DNA of 15,719 bases from JAWABC01 sp043810595 (GTDB lineage Archaea > Nanobdellota > Nanobdellia > SCGC-AAA011-G17 > VGLX01): assembly GCA_043810595.1 (NCBI GenBank), contig JBDRNX010000034.1, positions 1 to 15,719 on the forward strand. The letters run 5' to 3'. Both the position numbers and the translations under genes were made by a program. The notes beneath the pieces are model-generated. The model was given only the letters and a program-made list of their open reading frames with translations, did not search any database and was not told where the DNA came from. This document shows positions 7,401 to 13,867 of this stretch, piece after piece (the stretch's first letter is position 1; every line of letters begins with the position of its first letter).

Positions 7401-7955
7401 GCCGTTAAGCGTAATGTTAGCAGAGGATAAAGCATCATAGCTAACTGCTGAAGTATAATCTGCACCGAAAAATACGAAAGCTTGACCAGCATTTGTTTGT
7501 CCTGGTGGATCACCATTGTAAGCTCCTACTATCACATCAGCGTAACTGTCATTATTAACATCACCAGTAGCAACAGACCAACCAAAGTAGTCACTTGCTG
7601 TTGTTCCGTTAAGCGTAATGTTAGCATTTGATGCATCCATATCAGAAATGCCCTCAGCAGTTCCGAAAAACACGTAAACCTGACCCTCTGCAGAACTAGC
7701 TGATGTAAAATTAGCGGCATAAGCCGCTACTATCATATCCACATAGCCATCTCCGTTAACATCACCACTAGCAACAGAATAACCAAAGTAACCATTCGTG
7801 TCTGTACCGTTAAGCGTAGCTTCCCAAACAACATCATCAATGTAATACGATCCTGAACCGCTGATAAAGAAATCAACTGCGGCAACGACAAGAATGTATG
7901 TCAGAAATGTTAACAAGCTTAAAACTAGTGTTGTGAGTAAAGTTTTCTTTTTCAA
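4416..7955 (-). CDS. Large cell-surface protein: seven-bladed FG-GAP propeller, Ig-like repeats, C-terminal membrane anchor
   Basis: The 1179-residue product starts with a signal peptide or anchor (MKKK and a hydrophobic stretch to about residue 26). Seven FG-GAP repeats follow, at about 57, 124, 192, 259, 324, 392 and 462, period about 67, each with a GDVNNDxYADVIVGA Ca-binding loop; seven is the number for a closed integrin-alpha-like propeller (about 45-503). Next come about five Ig-like domains of roughly 100 residues (506-1000) rich in N-x-S/T sequons. Then there is poly-Gly near 1005, a beta domain (about 1010-1100), a Pro/Glu/Thr stalk, and a membrane helix (about 1153-1172) with a KKKQS tail. 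The likely role is a glycosylated, calcium-dependent adhesin. The TTG start at 7955 has AGAGGTGATA (7970-7961) a few bases upstream. Codon choice changes between domains. The gene stands alone between inverted repeats. Ligand and partners are unknown. Confidence 0.88.
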   Translation of the reverse strand: MKKKTLLTTLVLSLLTFLTYILVVAAVDFFISGSGSYYIDDVVWEATLNGTDTNGYFGYSVASGDVNGDGYVDMIVAAYAANFTSASSAEGQVYVFFGTAEGISDMDASNANITLNGTTASDYFGWSVATGDVNNDSYADVIVGAYNGDPPGQTNAGQAFVFFGADYTSAVSYDALSSANITLNGTAADDYFGWSVATGDVNNDTYADVIVGAKQATTVTTLEGQVFVFFGADYTSAVSYDALSSANITLNGTELAGFFGRSVATGDVNNDSYADVIVGATLEEISEPGQAYVFFGADYTSAVNEDASTYANLTFNGTKASDYFGYSVGSGDVNNDSYADVIVGALKADPPGVSDAGQAYVFFGADYTSAVNQNASLYANITLNGTAGGDWFGRSVASGDVNNDRYADVIIGAANEEDNTRTHHAYVFFGADYTSAVSYDALSSANITLNGTLSSLGVSEWFGCSVGSGDVNNDSYADVIVGAYAACPPGLRYGGSVYIYAYDDTNPVVVLDVPADFFNETGSGFVVFNYTATDTHLDVCELWGNWSGGWHLNETFTGLTSGETNGSTNISLMDGVYVWSVYCNDTANNYNTTVQNFTLTVNATTPVVVLDGPVDYYNETGSGFVVFNYTANDLNVDTCELWGNWSGWHLNESFVSPPAYDTNGSSNISLGDGVYVWSVYCNDSFGNSNTTVENFTLTVDLTAPLVVLDAPVDYYNETSSSFVMFNYTATDTHLDVCELWGNWSGGWHLNETFTGLTSGETNGSSNVSLGDGVYVWSVYCNDTANNYNTTVQNFTLTVDLTAPVVTLQSPNDSSYDTDGLDIVFNFTAVDENPDRCTLYFSSNSSNWAANETISYSNNVQHNFSSLNLTDAVYTWNVECNSTFNNPTFASANRTLTVDALPPTLPTVTEPSDISINPRDSITYTCESTDATSGIEQWTWTLTRPDNTAIIRTGGSQGSDTITFSGDDDNAAGTYTVECKVEDYAGHTNTNTKTFTTYYSTTTGGGGGGGGSGRVSVTFDIDFSTSDEATLNVPQGTIKTFTFDGSTEHSITFKEVTATSVTLEISSTPITVTLVIGEAKNVDINADGVNDLAVKLNRITSGKADVTITKVKEGADLVIEQETTPPPEKETPTEETPPPETPEEETTPEAPSRAWLWILIIVILATAATGYWYTQKKKQS
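5563..5785 (-). repeat. Copy 2 of a 223-base near-identical repeat (third Ig-like domain)
   Basis: This matches 6154-6376 at a constant offset of 591 bases with five mismatches (5647, 5648, 5657, 5661, 5662); 5663-5785 is identical over 123 bases. It encodes about residues 723-797. The Ig domain between the two copies is much less similar, so the likeness reflects recent exchange or duplication. Confidence 0.9.
6154..6376 (-). repeat. Copy 1 of the 223-base near-identical repeat (first Ig-like domain)
   Basis: Partner of 5563-5785. It encodes about residues 526-600, including the shared CELWGNWSGGWHLNE segment and the VYVWSVYCNDTANN strand. The near-identity continues through synonymous positions, which points to gene conversion or recent duplication rather than protein-level constraint. 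Confidence 0.9.
6446..7800 (-). repeat. DNA-level tandem repeats encoding the seven FG-GAP blades
   Basis: Seven units of about 200 bases repeat with recognisable nucleotide similarity, for example the plus-strand phrases ATCACATCAGCG and ACTGCTGAAGTATAATCTGC, which recur at this spacing. Units 2-6 are most alike; the outermost units differ most (DVNGDGYVD in the first, VYIYAYDD ending the seventh). Such repeats could change in number by recombination, but a closed propeller needs seven, so number is probably selected. Confidence 0.8.
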
Positions 7956-7960
7956 AAAAA

Positions 7961-8032
7961 TATCACCTCTAAAACTTTTTTTGTTTTTGAATCTTTTTGC
8001 TAGTCTTTAATAAAACATTTATCTTTATAAAT
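7961..8032 (-). promoter_or_regulatory. Promoter and SD region of the surface-protein gene
   Basis: AGAGGTGATA (7970-7961) is a good archaeal SD five bases before the TTG start at 7955 and fixes that start. Upstream, TTTATAAA on the minus strand (about 8031-8024) could be the TATA box, predicting a transcript from about 8000 with a leader of roughly 45 bases. Other TATA-like sequences occur in this A+T-rich stretch, so the TATA choice is uncertain while the SD is firm. Confidence 0.5.
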
Positions 8033-8144
8033 ATTTCTTTATACTACCCACATAATAATACGTTTTCTTTTATAACTTTATGGTAATAAATATGATTTCT
8101 CATTCAAAAACCTCTTTAAGTATATTTTGAGTGTTATTCTGAGT

Positions 8145-8193
8145 TTTTATTCTTTTCTTAAACGTCCTAAGTCCCTTTTAACGCAACAATGCA
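8145..8193. repeat. Right arm of the split inverted repeat
   Basis: TTTTATTCTTTTCT (8145-8158) and the block 8169-8193 (ending ACGCAACAATGCA) are reverse complements of 4319-4332 and 4273-4296. The arm lies in the divergent gap between the surface-protein gene and the metallo-hydrolase gene, about 15 bases before the hydrolase TATA box, so it might also affect that promoter. No open frame of note starts here. Confidence 0.8.
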
Positions 8194-8195
8194 TG

Positions 8196-8202
8196 TTCAA
8201 AG
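8196..8202 (+). repeat. Right copy of the 7-base direct repeat
   Basis: TTCAAAG, in the same orientation as 4266-4272, two bases outside the right inverted-repeat arm. It is the partner of the possible target-site duplication. Confidence 0.35.
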
Positions 8203-8208
8203 AAAGTT

Positions 8209-8242
8209 TTTTATATGATTAGTTCTCATAATGTTGGGGGTG
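8209..8242 (+). promoter_or_regulatory. Promoter and SD site of the metallo-hydrolase gene
   Basis: A TTTTATAT-type TATA box (8209-8216) predicts a start site near 8236, leaving a 12-base leader that consists of GGGGGTG (8236-8242) and five T residues before the ATG at 8248. The ATG at 8215 lies inside the TATA box and can be excluded as the start. Confidence 0.5.
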
Positions 8243-8247
8243 TTTTT

Positions 8248-8874
8248 ATGGATTTGGGAATTGATATCAGGCGCGTGCATCATTCTGCTTTCAGGATTTC
8301 TGATGGCAAGGTCATTTACATAGATCCTTTTGGGTTGAAATCTGCTGATAAGGCTGACATCATTCTTATTACCCACGCTCATCATGATCATTGCAGCAGG
8401 GAAGACATTGAAAAAATCATTAAGCCCGGCACTGAGATTTTCATCCCTCCTGACTGTCAGAGCAAAATCAATCATTTTGATAACATTAAAATAACCTTGG
8501 TCCATCCTAACAAGGTTTATTCTTCTGGTGACATAAAGATTGAAACCGTTCCTGCTTATAACCTTGATAAGAGGTTTCATCCTAGCGCTAACGAGTGGGT
8601 TGGTTATGTGGTGACTGTTAAGGGTAAGCGTATTTATCACGCTGGCGACACCGATTTTGTTTCCGAGATGAAATCTTTGAAGAACATTGATATTGCCCTT
8701 CTCCCGATTGGGGGTACTTACACGATGGATGTGGATGAGGCTGCTAAAGCTGCTAACAGTTTTAAGCCAAAATTTTTGATTCCCATGCATTATAACGATA
8801 TGCAGGATACTGAGGCTGATACCAGTAAGTTTGAGGGCAGGCTTGATAAATCGATTAAACTTGTCATAATTTGA
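8248..8874 (+). CDS. Metallo-beta-lactamase-fold hydrolase (UPF0173-like)
   Basis: The 208-residue product is a short single-domain metallo-beta-lactamase-fold protein of the UPF0173/UlaG-like type. It opens with DIRRVHHSAFRI, equal to the family's WLGHSAF strand, followed by a DPF loop. The metal motif HAHHDH is at residues 43-48, with further ligands His131 and Asp134 in HAGDTD and His181 in IPMHY near the C-terminus. A two-metal hydrolase centre is therefore complete. The start at 8248 is set by GGGGGTG five bases upstream. It stands alone between the divergent surface-protein gene and the pilus operon, 60 bases before the latter. The substrate is unknown; UlaG acts on a lactone and relatives on phosphoesters, but nothing here decides between them. 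Confidence 0.88.
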   Translation: MDLGIDIRRVHHSAFRISDGKVIYIDPFGLKSADKADIILITHAHHDHCSREDIEKIIKPGTEIFIPPDCQSKINHFDNIKITLVHPNKVYSSGDIKIETVPAYNLDKRFHPSANEWVGYVVTVKGKRIYHAGDTDFVSEMKSLKNIDIALLPIGGTYTMDVDEAAKAANSFKPKFLIPMHYNDMQDTEADTSKFEGRLDKSIKLVII

Positions 8875-8883
8875 TACCGAAAA

Positions 8884-8927
8884 CTTAATTAATTGATGAG
8901 ACAAATAAGATTATTGAAAAAGGGGTG
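8884..8927 (+). promoter_or_regulatory. Candidate promoter and SD site of the pilus-like operon
   Basis: CTTAATTA (8884-8891) could be a TATA box giving a start near 8914; GGGGTG (8922-8927) is a clear SD seven bases before the GTG start at 8935. The SD is well supported and the TATA box is only a candidate. Confidence 0.4.
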
Positions 8928-8934
8928 TTAGTAA

Positions 8935-10563
8935 GTGGCGCTTAGTTTGTTCAAGAAAAATCCAAAACCAGCTAAAGTTAAGGTTCCTAAGCCAGTTCCT
9001 CAGTCTTCAGCTGCTGAGGGTACTCTTTTCAGGCTTGATTTGACTCCGATAGTGGCTCAGCTGCCTGATTTCTCCGACAAAACAAGGATTGATGTTCGCT
9101 ATCCTCTCACTCCTCCTTATGCTTACGCTCATATCTATTGGGATGCCCAGTCTGACGAGCTTGTTTACGTTGTCGAGGAGCCGGCTTTGAGCGCTGATGA
9201 GATGAAAGTTTTCAAGATTCTGGAAGACAGTATCCGTGAGATTATCAATATAAGCATGATTAACGTTCCTAACACTGATGTTGTTATTGAGTATTTGGAG
9301 AAGAACTTGAAGATACTTATTTCTGAGTTCAAGCTTAAGGTTTCTAATGAAACTTTCTTGAAGATTATGTACTACATTTATCGGAATTTTGTTGGTATGA
9401 ACGAAATCGATCCCTTGTTGAATGACTATTTTATTGAGGATGTAGAGTGTAACGGTGTTAACACCCCTATTTACATCATCCACCGCAAGTACCGTAACAT
9501 ATGTACAAATCTCATTTATAAAGATACTAAGGTCCTAACAAATTTTGTTGAGAAGCTTGCTCAGAAGTGTGGTAAGTATATTTCTTATGCTAATCCTTTG
9601 CTTGATGGTAGGCTTCCTTCTGGCGACAGAGTTAACGCTACTTACACTCAGGATATTTCTTCTAAGGGTCCTACCTTCACCATTCGTAAGTTCACGAAAG
9701 AGCCTTGGACTCCTGTGAAACTTATGGAGTTTGGTACAGTTTCTCCTGAAATCCTCGCTTATTTGTGGTTGCTTATAGAGTATGAAGCTAACTTGATTGT
9801 CATTGGAGGTACAGGTTCGGGTAAGACTTCCTTCCTTAATTCGATTGCTTTTTTCATCCCTCCTGCCGCAAGGATAGTTTCCATCGAGGATACCAAGGAG
9901 TTAAATTTGTTGCACGAGAACTGGTTGCCCTCTGTTGCTCGTGCTGGTATGGGCGCAACTAGCATAACTGGTGAGCGTCATGGAGAAGTTTCCTTATTTG
10001 ATTTGTTAAGGGAATCCTTCAGGCAGCGTCCTGATTATGTTATCGTTGGAGAAATTCGCGGCCAAGAGGCTTTTGTCTTATTCCAAGGAGCCGCGAGCGG
10101 TCACCCCACCATGAGTACCATGCACGCAGAATCTGTTGACACTATGATCAGGAGGCTTGAGACCAAGCCTATCAACCTTTCACCCGCTCTTGTCGAAACT
10201 TTGGATATAGTTTGTGTTATGATTGAGACCAAGGTTAGGGGCAGGTCTGTTCGTAGGCTTAAGGAGGTTGTTGAGATTGTCGAGGTTAGGGAAGAGGTAG
10301 GTCATGCTGTCACTAATACCCCATTTGTCAGAGACCCTGCTAAGGATTTATTCTATTTCAAGACAGATAGCAGGGTCTTCGACAAGATATCAAGGCAGCA
10401 CGGTATTTCAAAGGAGGAATTGTACAAGGACTTTAAGAATCGTAGCGATTTCCTCATGGCTATGTATAATCACAAAATTTTCGGTTTTAAGGAAGTTCAG
10501 GAGATGATTCATGCTTATTACAAAAATCCCAAGGCTATGTTGAGGCAGTTTGACATAATATGA
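8935..10563 (+). CDS. Archaeal type IV pilus/archaellum-type secretion ATPase (GspE/VirB11/TadA superfamily)
   Basis: This is the cytoplasmic hexameric motor that powers assembly of pilus-like filaments. The 542 residues match archaeal PilB/ArlI-type ATPases. A basic, proline-rich N-terminus (KKNPKPAKVKVPKPVP) precedes the N-terminal domain. The core has an LLDGRLPSGDRVNAT segment, Walker A GGTGSGKT at 291-298, the Asp box IEDTKEL, Walker B VIVGEIRG at 369-376 with Glu373, and the His box GHPTMSTMHAES (389 on). The zinc tetracysteine found in bacterial PilB is absent. GTG at 8935 has a GGGGTG SD seven bases upstream. Its stop overlaps the next start (ATGA at 10560), and it leads a run of overlapping genes for two TadC-like platform proteins and pilin-like proteins. 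Whether the filament is a pilus, an archaellum or an adhesion thread cannot be told; the absence here of archaellum accessory genes (arlH, arlF, arlG) favours a pilus. Confidence 0.94.
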   Translation: MALSLFKKNPKPAKVKVPKPVPQSSAAEGTLFRLDLTPIVAQLPDFSDKTRIDVRYPLTPPYAYAHIYWDAQSDELVYVVEEPALSADEMKVFKILEDSIREIINISMINVPNTDVVIEYLEKNLKILISEFKLKVSNETFLKIMYYIYRNFVGMNEIDPLLNDYFIEDVECNGVNTPIYIIHRKYRNICTNLIYKDTKVLTNFVEKLAQKCGKYISYANPLLDGRLPSGDRVNATYTQDISSKGPTFTIRKFTKEPWTPVKLMEFGTVSPEILAYLWLLIEYEANLIVIGGTGSGKTSFLNSIAFFIPPAARIVSIEDTKELNLLHENWLPSVARAGMGATSITGERHGEVSLFDLLRESFRQRPDYVIVGEIRGQEAFVLFQGAASGHPTMSTMHAESVDTMIRRLETKPINLSPALVETLDIVCVMIETKVRGRSVRRLKEVVEIVEVREEVGHAVTNTPFVRDPAKDLFYFKTDSRVFDKISRQHGISKEELYKDFKNRSDFLMAMYNHKIFGFKEVQEMIHAYYKNPKAMLRQFDII

Positions 10564-10742
10564 GCATCGAAAAGGTTAGGCAGTCTGCAAAAACCCTTGT
10601 TGAGGCTTCTTACGAGTATAATTCTTTTCTTGGTAAGAAGGCTTCTAAGTCAAAGATCGATAATCTGAAGAAGTACATGTTGCAGATCAGCCTCGATATT
10701 AACAGGTTGGTTGAGGCAGAGTTGAAAAATGTCAGACGTTAA
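10560..10742 (+). CDS. 60-residue helical protein inside the pilus operon
   Basis: A small gene overlaps the ATPase stop by ATGA and ends 14 bases inside the following TadC-like gene, so it is locked into the operon and very probably translated. The product is charged and predicted all-helical (KTLVEASYEYNSFLGKKA, then a loop, then SLDINRLVEAELKNVRR), with no signal peptide or membrane segment. I do not recognise the family. Its place between the motor and its membrane platform suggests a small cytoplasmic adaptor or regulator of one of them. The first part of the next protein is also helical and similarly charged, so it may be a split-off or related piece; that is speculation. Confidence 0.7.
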   Translation: MSIEKVRQSAKTLVEASYEYNSFLGKKASKSKIDNLKKYMLQISLDINRLVEAELKNVRR

Positions 10743-12153
10743 GGATTTAGCTAAGAAGATAGAGTATATTGCCGAGGACGTTTCCAAGTATTATGTTTTG
10801 AGGTCTAACCTTAATTCTTTTCTTGAGAGTTTGAAGGGTTTGAGTCTTAGGGAAGCTGCCAAGAAAAAGAAGGAAATGCTTAAGGGCAGGACAGAACAGG
10901 AGTGGATTTCTTTTTACGAAGATTATATTGCGCAGCAGCTTACTGAGATTAAGACTCTTAACGATTCTATAGTCGCTTCTTTGAAGGGAGAAGATTTGGT
11001 TCCTGTTCCTTTCCGCAGGCAGCTTGCTCCTGAAATCATGCCAACGCCCCAAGCGGAGGTTGTTGAGGAAATTCCTCCAGCTCCTGCTTTCGCTGAGGTT
11101 AGTTCCCCTAGTATTCCCCCTCCTGTAGTTCCTTCGAAGGGTTTTGTCTCTCTTGATAAAAAAACAAAAGAGAGGTATCTTAAGGAGCTTAACGTCGAGC
11201 TTGCTTACTTGCGCAGCTTGGTTCCTTCTGAGCTTTCTAAGAAGAAAGTCATTTTGAGTGATTACACCCTTTACAAATCAAGCTCTTTTGGTAATTATGC
11301 TAATCGTCTTTTTGAGAACTATTCTCTGAAGATTAGTAAGGACTACCCCCTGTTTTATAATAACTTGTCCCATAATTTGAGGGCTGGTGATATCAAGGTT
11401 TTGTCCAAGACTTACATCAGTATGATGTTCTTGTCTGGCTTAATTGCTTTTTTTGCTTCCTTCCTTGTAGGGGTTGTTTTGATAAACCAAATCCTTTCCT
11501 TTAGGATTGTTCTTGGTTTTTTGGTGGCGATTATGTTTGCTGTAGGTACTTTTGTTTTCATGCACTTATATCCATCAATGGCTGCTAATTCGAGGAAGAA
11601 GCGTATTAAGGACGATCTTCCTTTTGTGGTTTTGCACATGGCTGCAGTGGCTGGTTCAGGTGCTCAGCCTATTTCCATGTTTAACCTCATACTTAGCTCT
11701 AAGGAGTATAAGGGTGTGGAAGGTGAGATAAAAAAGATTGTTAACTACGTTAATTTGTTCGGCTATAACCTTACTACTGCTTTGCGTGCTGTTTCCCTTA
11801 CTACCCCCTCCCTTGATTTTAAGGATTTGCTTAATGGTTTGGTTACTAGTATTGAGAGTGGGGGTGACTTGAAGTCTTTTCTCAGTGCCAAGGCTGAGGA
11901 GGTTATGACCAATTACAAGCTTGAGCGTAAGAGGTACGTCGAGACTCTTGGCACGTATTCAGATATTTATATCGGTGTTTTGATTGCTGCTCCTCTCTTG
12001 TTTTTTATCACTCTCGCTATTATTAGGATGTTTGGTACTGACCTCATGGGTGTTAGTATTTCAACGATTGCCACGATTGGCACTTATGGTTTGATTCCCG
12101 TTTTGAACGTAGGATTTATTTTGTTTTTGAACATGATCCAACCTAGTACTTGA
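10729..12153 (+). CDS. TadC/ArlJ-like pilus platform membrane protein with long N-terminal cytoplasmic extension
   Basis: The C-terminal half is a GspF/TadC-type (T2SSF) platform protein that the ATPase would act on. Membrane helices lie at about 229-252, 257-281, 413-433 and 445-469, and the cytoplasmic helical T2SSF domain is between 297 and 410 (LPFVVLHMAAVAGSGAQP, later ESGGDLKSFLSAKAE). The first 228 residues are a soluble extension: a helical part (1-90), a Pro/Ala linker (about 100-136, APEIMPTPQ, then PPPVVPS) and a second helical part (about 142-228). Start: ATG at 10729 overlaps the 60-residue gene by 14 bases, and the frame is closely packed with its neighbours. Only one T2SSF domain is present here; the second is on the next gene, a split seen in Tad and archaeal pili. 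Confidence 0.85.
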   Translation: MSDVKDLAKKIEYIAEDVSKYYVLRSNLNSFLESLKGLSLREAAKKKKEMLKGRTEQEWISFYEDYIAQQLTEIKTLNDSIVASLKGEDLVPVPFRRQLAPEIMPTPQAEVVEEIPPAPAFAEVSSPSIPPPVVPSKGFVSLDKKTKERYLKELNVELAYLRSLVPSELSKKKVILSDYTLYKSSSFGNYANRLFENYSLKISKDYPLFYNNLSHNLRAGDIKVLSKTYISMMFLSGLIAFFASFLVGVVLINQILSFRIVLGFLVAIMFAVGTFVFMHLYPSMAANSRKKRIKDDLPFVVLHMAAVAGSGAQPISMFNLILSSKEYKGVEGEIKKIVNYVNLFGYNLTTALRAVSLTTPSLDFKDLLNGLVTSIESGGDLKSFLSAKAEEVMTNYKLERKRYVETLGTYSDIYIGVLIAAPLLFFITLAIIRMFGTDLMGVSISTIATIGTYGLIPVLNVGFILFLNMIQPST

Positions 12154-13016
12154 AGATGAAATTTAAGCCGTCGTACATGATAGGTATCACGGTTGCCGTG
12201 ATTGTGATAGCTCTTGACATATTGTTTGTCTACAACAATCCCGAGCTTAAGCGTTGGTTTTATGCTTTCCTCGTTGTTGGCGTCAGCATAGGCTGGTCTC
12301 AGTTCTGGTATGATTTTTTTAAGGAAAACGAGCGTCAGAAGGAGATTGAGCTTAAGTTTTTGGAGTTTGTTCGTGCTTTGGTGGGTACTGTTAGGTCGGG
12401 CATTTCAGTCCCGCAGGCGATAATTCACGCTTCGAAAAAGGATTACGGGGCTCTCACGCCTTATACCAGTAAGCTTGCTAATCAGCTTGACTGGGGCATA
12501 CCTATTCACGAGGCTCTTATTACTTTCAGTAACGATACGAAGAATAGTGTGATAAAGCGTTCCATTGCTATCGTTATCGAGGCTGAACAGAGTGGTGGTG
12601 ACATGGAGGATGTTCTCGAGTCTGTTACGAATTCTGTTGTTCAGGTTAAGAAGGTTAAGGCTGAGCGTAAGTCTTCTACCTACTCGCAGATTATTCAGGG
12701 CTATATTGTCTTTTTTGTTTTTATCGGTATTATGTTGCTGTTACAGGTTAAGCTTTTCCCTTTGCTGACCAACGTTTCAGGCTCTCTTTCAGAGGGTTTG
12801 GCTGCTAGTGGTATGATGGGCGGTGTTTTTGGTAGTGGGGGTGAGGATATTAATCTGGATAAGCTGTTTTTTTCGCTTATAATGATTCAGGCTTTTTTTG
12901 CTGGTATTATGGTGGGTAAGTTTTCAGAGGGTACTATCAGGCAGGGTTTGTTGCACTCTCTTGTGTTGATGACGATCTCTGCTTTGATAGTTACAACTGT
13001 TAAAGGAGGTATTTGA
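12150..13016 (+). CDS. Second TadC/ArlJ-like pilus platform membrane protein
   Basis: The 288-residue product has membrane helices at about 8-28, 35-56, 182-205, 239-258 and 266-284. The T2SSF helical domain lies between helices 2 and 3, with LVGTVRSGISVPQAIIHAS (77-95) and AEQSGGDMEDVLESV (145-159), typical of the family. It is the partner of the preceding TadC-like protein, like TadB with TadC. A Gly-rich loop (210-232, GMMGGVFGSGGED) between helices 3 and 4 is unusual. The start may be TTG at 12150, overlapping the previous stop as TTGA, or ATG at 12156; the difference is two residues. Two bases separate its stop from the next ATG, and its last codons contain the SD GGAGGT of that gene. 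Confidence 0.87.
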   Translation: MKMKFKPSYMIGITVAVIVIALDILFVYNNPELKRWFYAFLVVGVSIGWSQFWYDFFKENERQKEIELKFLEFVRALVGTVRSGISVPQAIIHASKKDYGALTPYTSKLANQLDWGIPIHEALITFSNDTKNSVIKRSIAIVIEAEQSGGDMEDVLESVTNSVVQVKKVKAERKSSTYSQIIQGYIVFFVFIGIMLLLQVKLFPLLTNVSGSLSEGLAASGMMGGVFGSGGEDINLDKLFFSLIMIQAFFAGIMVGKFSEGTIRQGLLHSLVLMTISALIVTTVKGGI

Positions 13017-13017
13017 T

Positions 13018-13827
13018 ATGTCAAAGAAAGGTGCTGCTTCACACGTCGATTGGGCGATTAGCATAGGTTTGTTCGTAGTCTATACTCTTTTGTTGTTTAT
13101 TTTTTTGAGGCCTGGAATCCAGCCTGTTTACTCGCAGAGCAATCTCTTGAAGATAGTTGAGTCTGGTTTTAATTCTGACGCCAAGTACTCTATAGATAAG
13201 ATTCCTTTTTTCATAAGACCTAACGGGAATAATTTTCCCTCTGCTCCAGGTAATTATCAGCTGGCTGTAGAGAACGTTGATTTTCCTTTCCAGGGTTATG
13301 ATGAGGAGAATTTTTCCCTCATTCTTCTCAATAGGTCTGAACTTCCTTTTGAGATGGAGTTTAATATCCCTCCGGGTAATAGGGACGCTTTGAGGTTTAA
13401 CTCGACTTTTAACGGCAATAACGTTGACTACACCTTCTTCCTGCTGTATTCAACCGAACACAGGTATGGTAGGAGTTGGGGCCGGGATAGTAACAGGTTG
13501 CTTTACAAGCCGGGTCAGGGTAACCAGCCTGATATAATAAACTTCACTTACGAGTTTGGTGTCAGGGAGGCTGTTAAGGGTTTGTCTTATGACAAGTTGG
13601 ATTCGCTGACTGCTGATTACGATGCTATTAAGGTAAGGTGGAAGTTTCCTTCTGATAAGGATTTCTCCCTCGTTGCCACTACGCTTGAAGATAACCAGGT
13701 TATTAAGGAAGTCAACAACATCAGGTTGCCAACTAACGTTAACGTCTACGCGAACACATATCTTGATTGGGTTTTGGAGCCTGATACAACCTTTGTTCCT
13801 GTTAACGTTACCATAAGGGTTTGGTGA
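13018..13827 (+). CDS. Pilin-like or membrane-anchored extracellular protein with MSKKG N-terminus
   Basis: The 269-residue product has Lys-Lys-Gly at residues 3-5, Asp11, a hydrophobic helix (about 13-31, ISIGLFVVYTLLLFIF) and a large beta-rich outer domain with N-x-S/T sequons. The arrangement resembles a class III (archaeal prepilin-type) signal peptide, which would be cut after Gly5, leaving Asp at +6 where pilins have Glu at +5. It could be a minor pilin, a tip protein or simply a membrane-anchored subunit. No cysteine is seen. GGAGGT, ten bases before the ATG, is a good SD. It lies within the pilus operon just after the platform genes. I recognise no named family. Confidence 0.75.
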   Translation: MSKKGAASHVDWAISIGLFVVYTLLLFIFLRPGIQPVYSQSNLLKIVESGFNSDAKYSIDKIPFFIRPNGNNFPSAPGNYQLAVENVDFPFQGYDEENFSLILLNRSELPFEMEFNIPPGNRDALRFNSTFNGNNVDYTFFLLYSTEHRYGRSWGRDSNRLLYKPGQGNQPDIINFTYEFGVREAVKGLSYDKLDSLTADYDAIKVRWKFPSDKDFSLVATTLEDNQVIKEVNNIRLPTNVNVYANTYLDWVLEPDTTFVPVNVTIRVW

Positions 13828-13837
13828 TGAGTAAAAC

Positions 13838-13845
13838 TTAAATAA
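13838..13845 (+). promoter_or_regulatory. TATA box of a possible leaderless internal promoter before the second pilin-like gene
   Basis: TTAAATAA is centred 26-27 bases before the ATG at 13868, and no SD precedes that ATG. The gap of 40 bases after the previous stop is the largest in the operon. A separate promoter would let the second pilin-like gene and archease be expressed apart from the motor genes. Confidence 0.45.
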
Positions 13846-13867
13846 CCCTTTATTTTTATTTATTACC

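Noticed and set aside
6446..7800. CRISPR-like array because of regular spacing
   Set aside because: The repeats are about 200 bases, lie in frame in one gene and encode FG-GAP blades.
8197..8904. A 235-codon open frame on the minus strand opposite the metallo-hydrolase
   Set aside because: It is the mirror of a real gene with a full metal-binding motif set and SD. Its product has no recognisable motif and it begins within the next promoter region.
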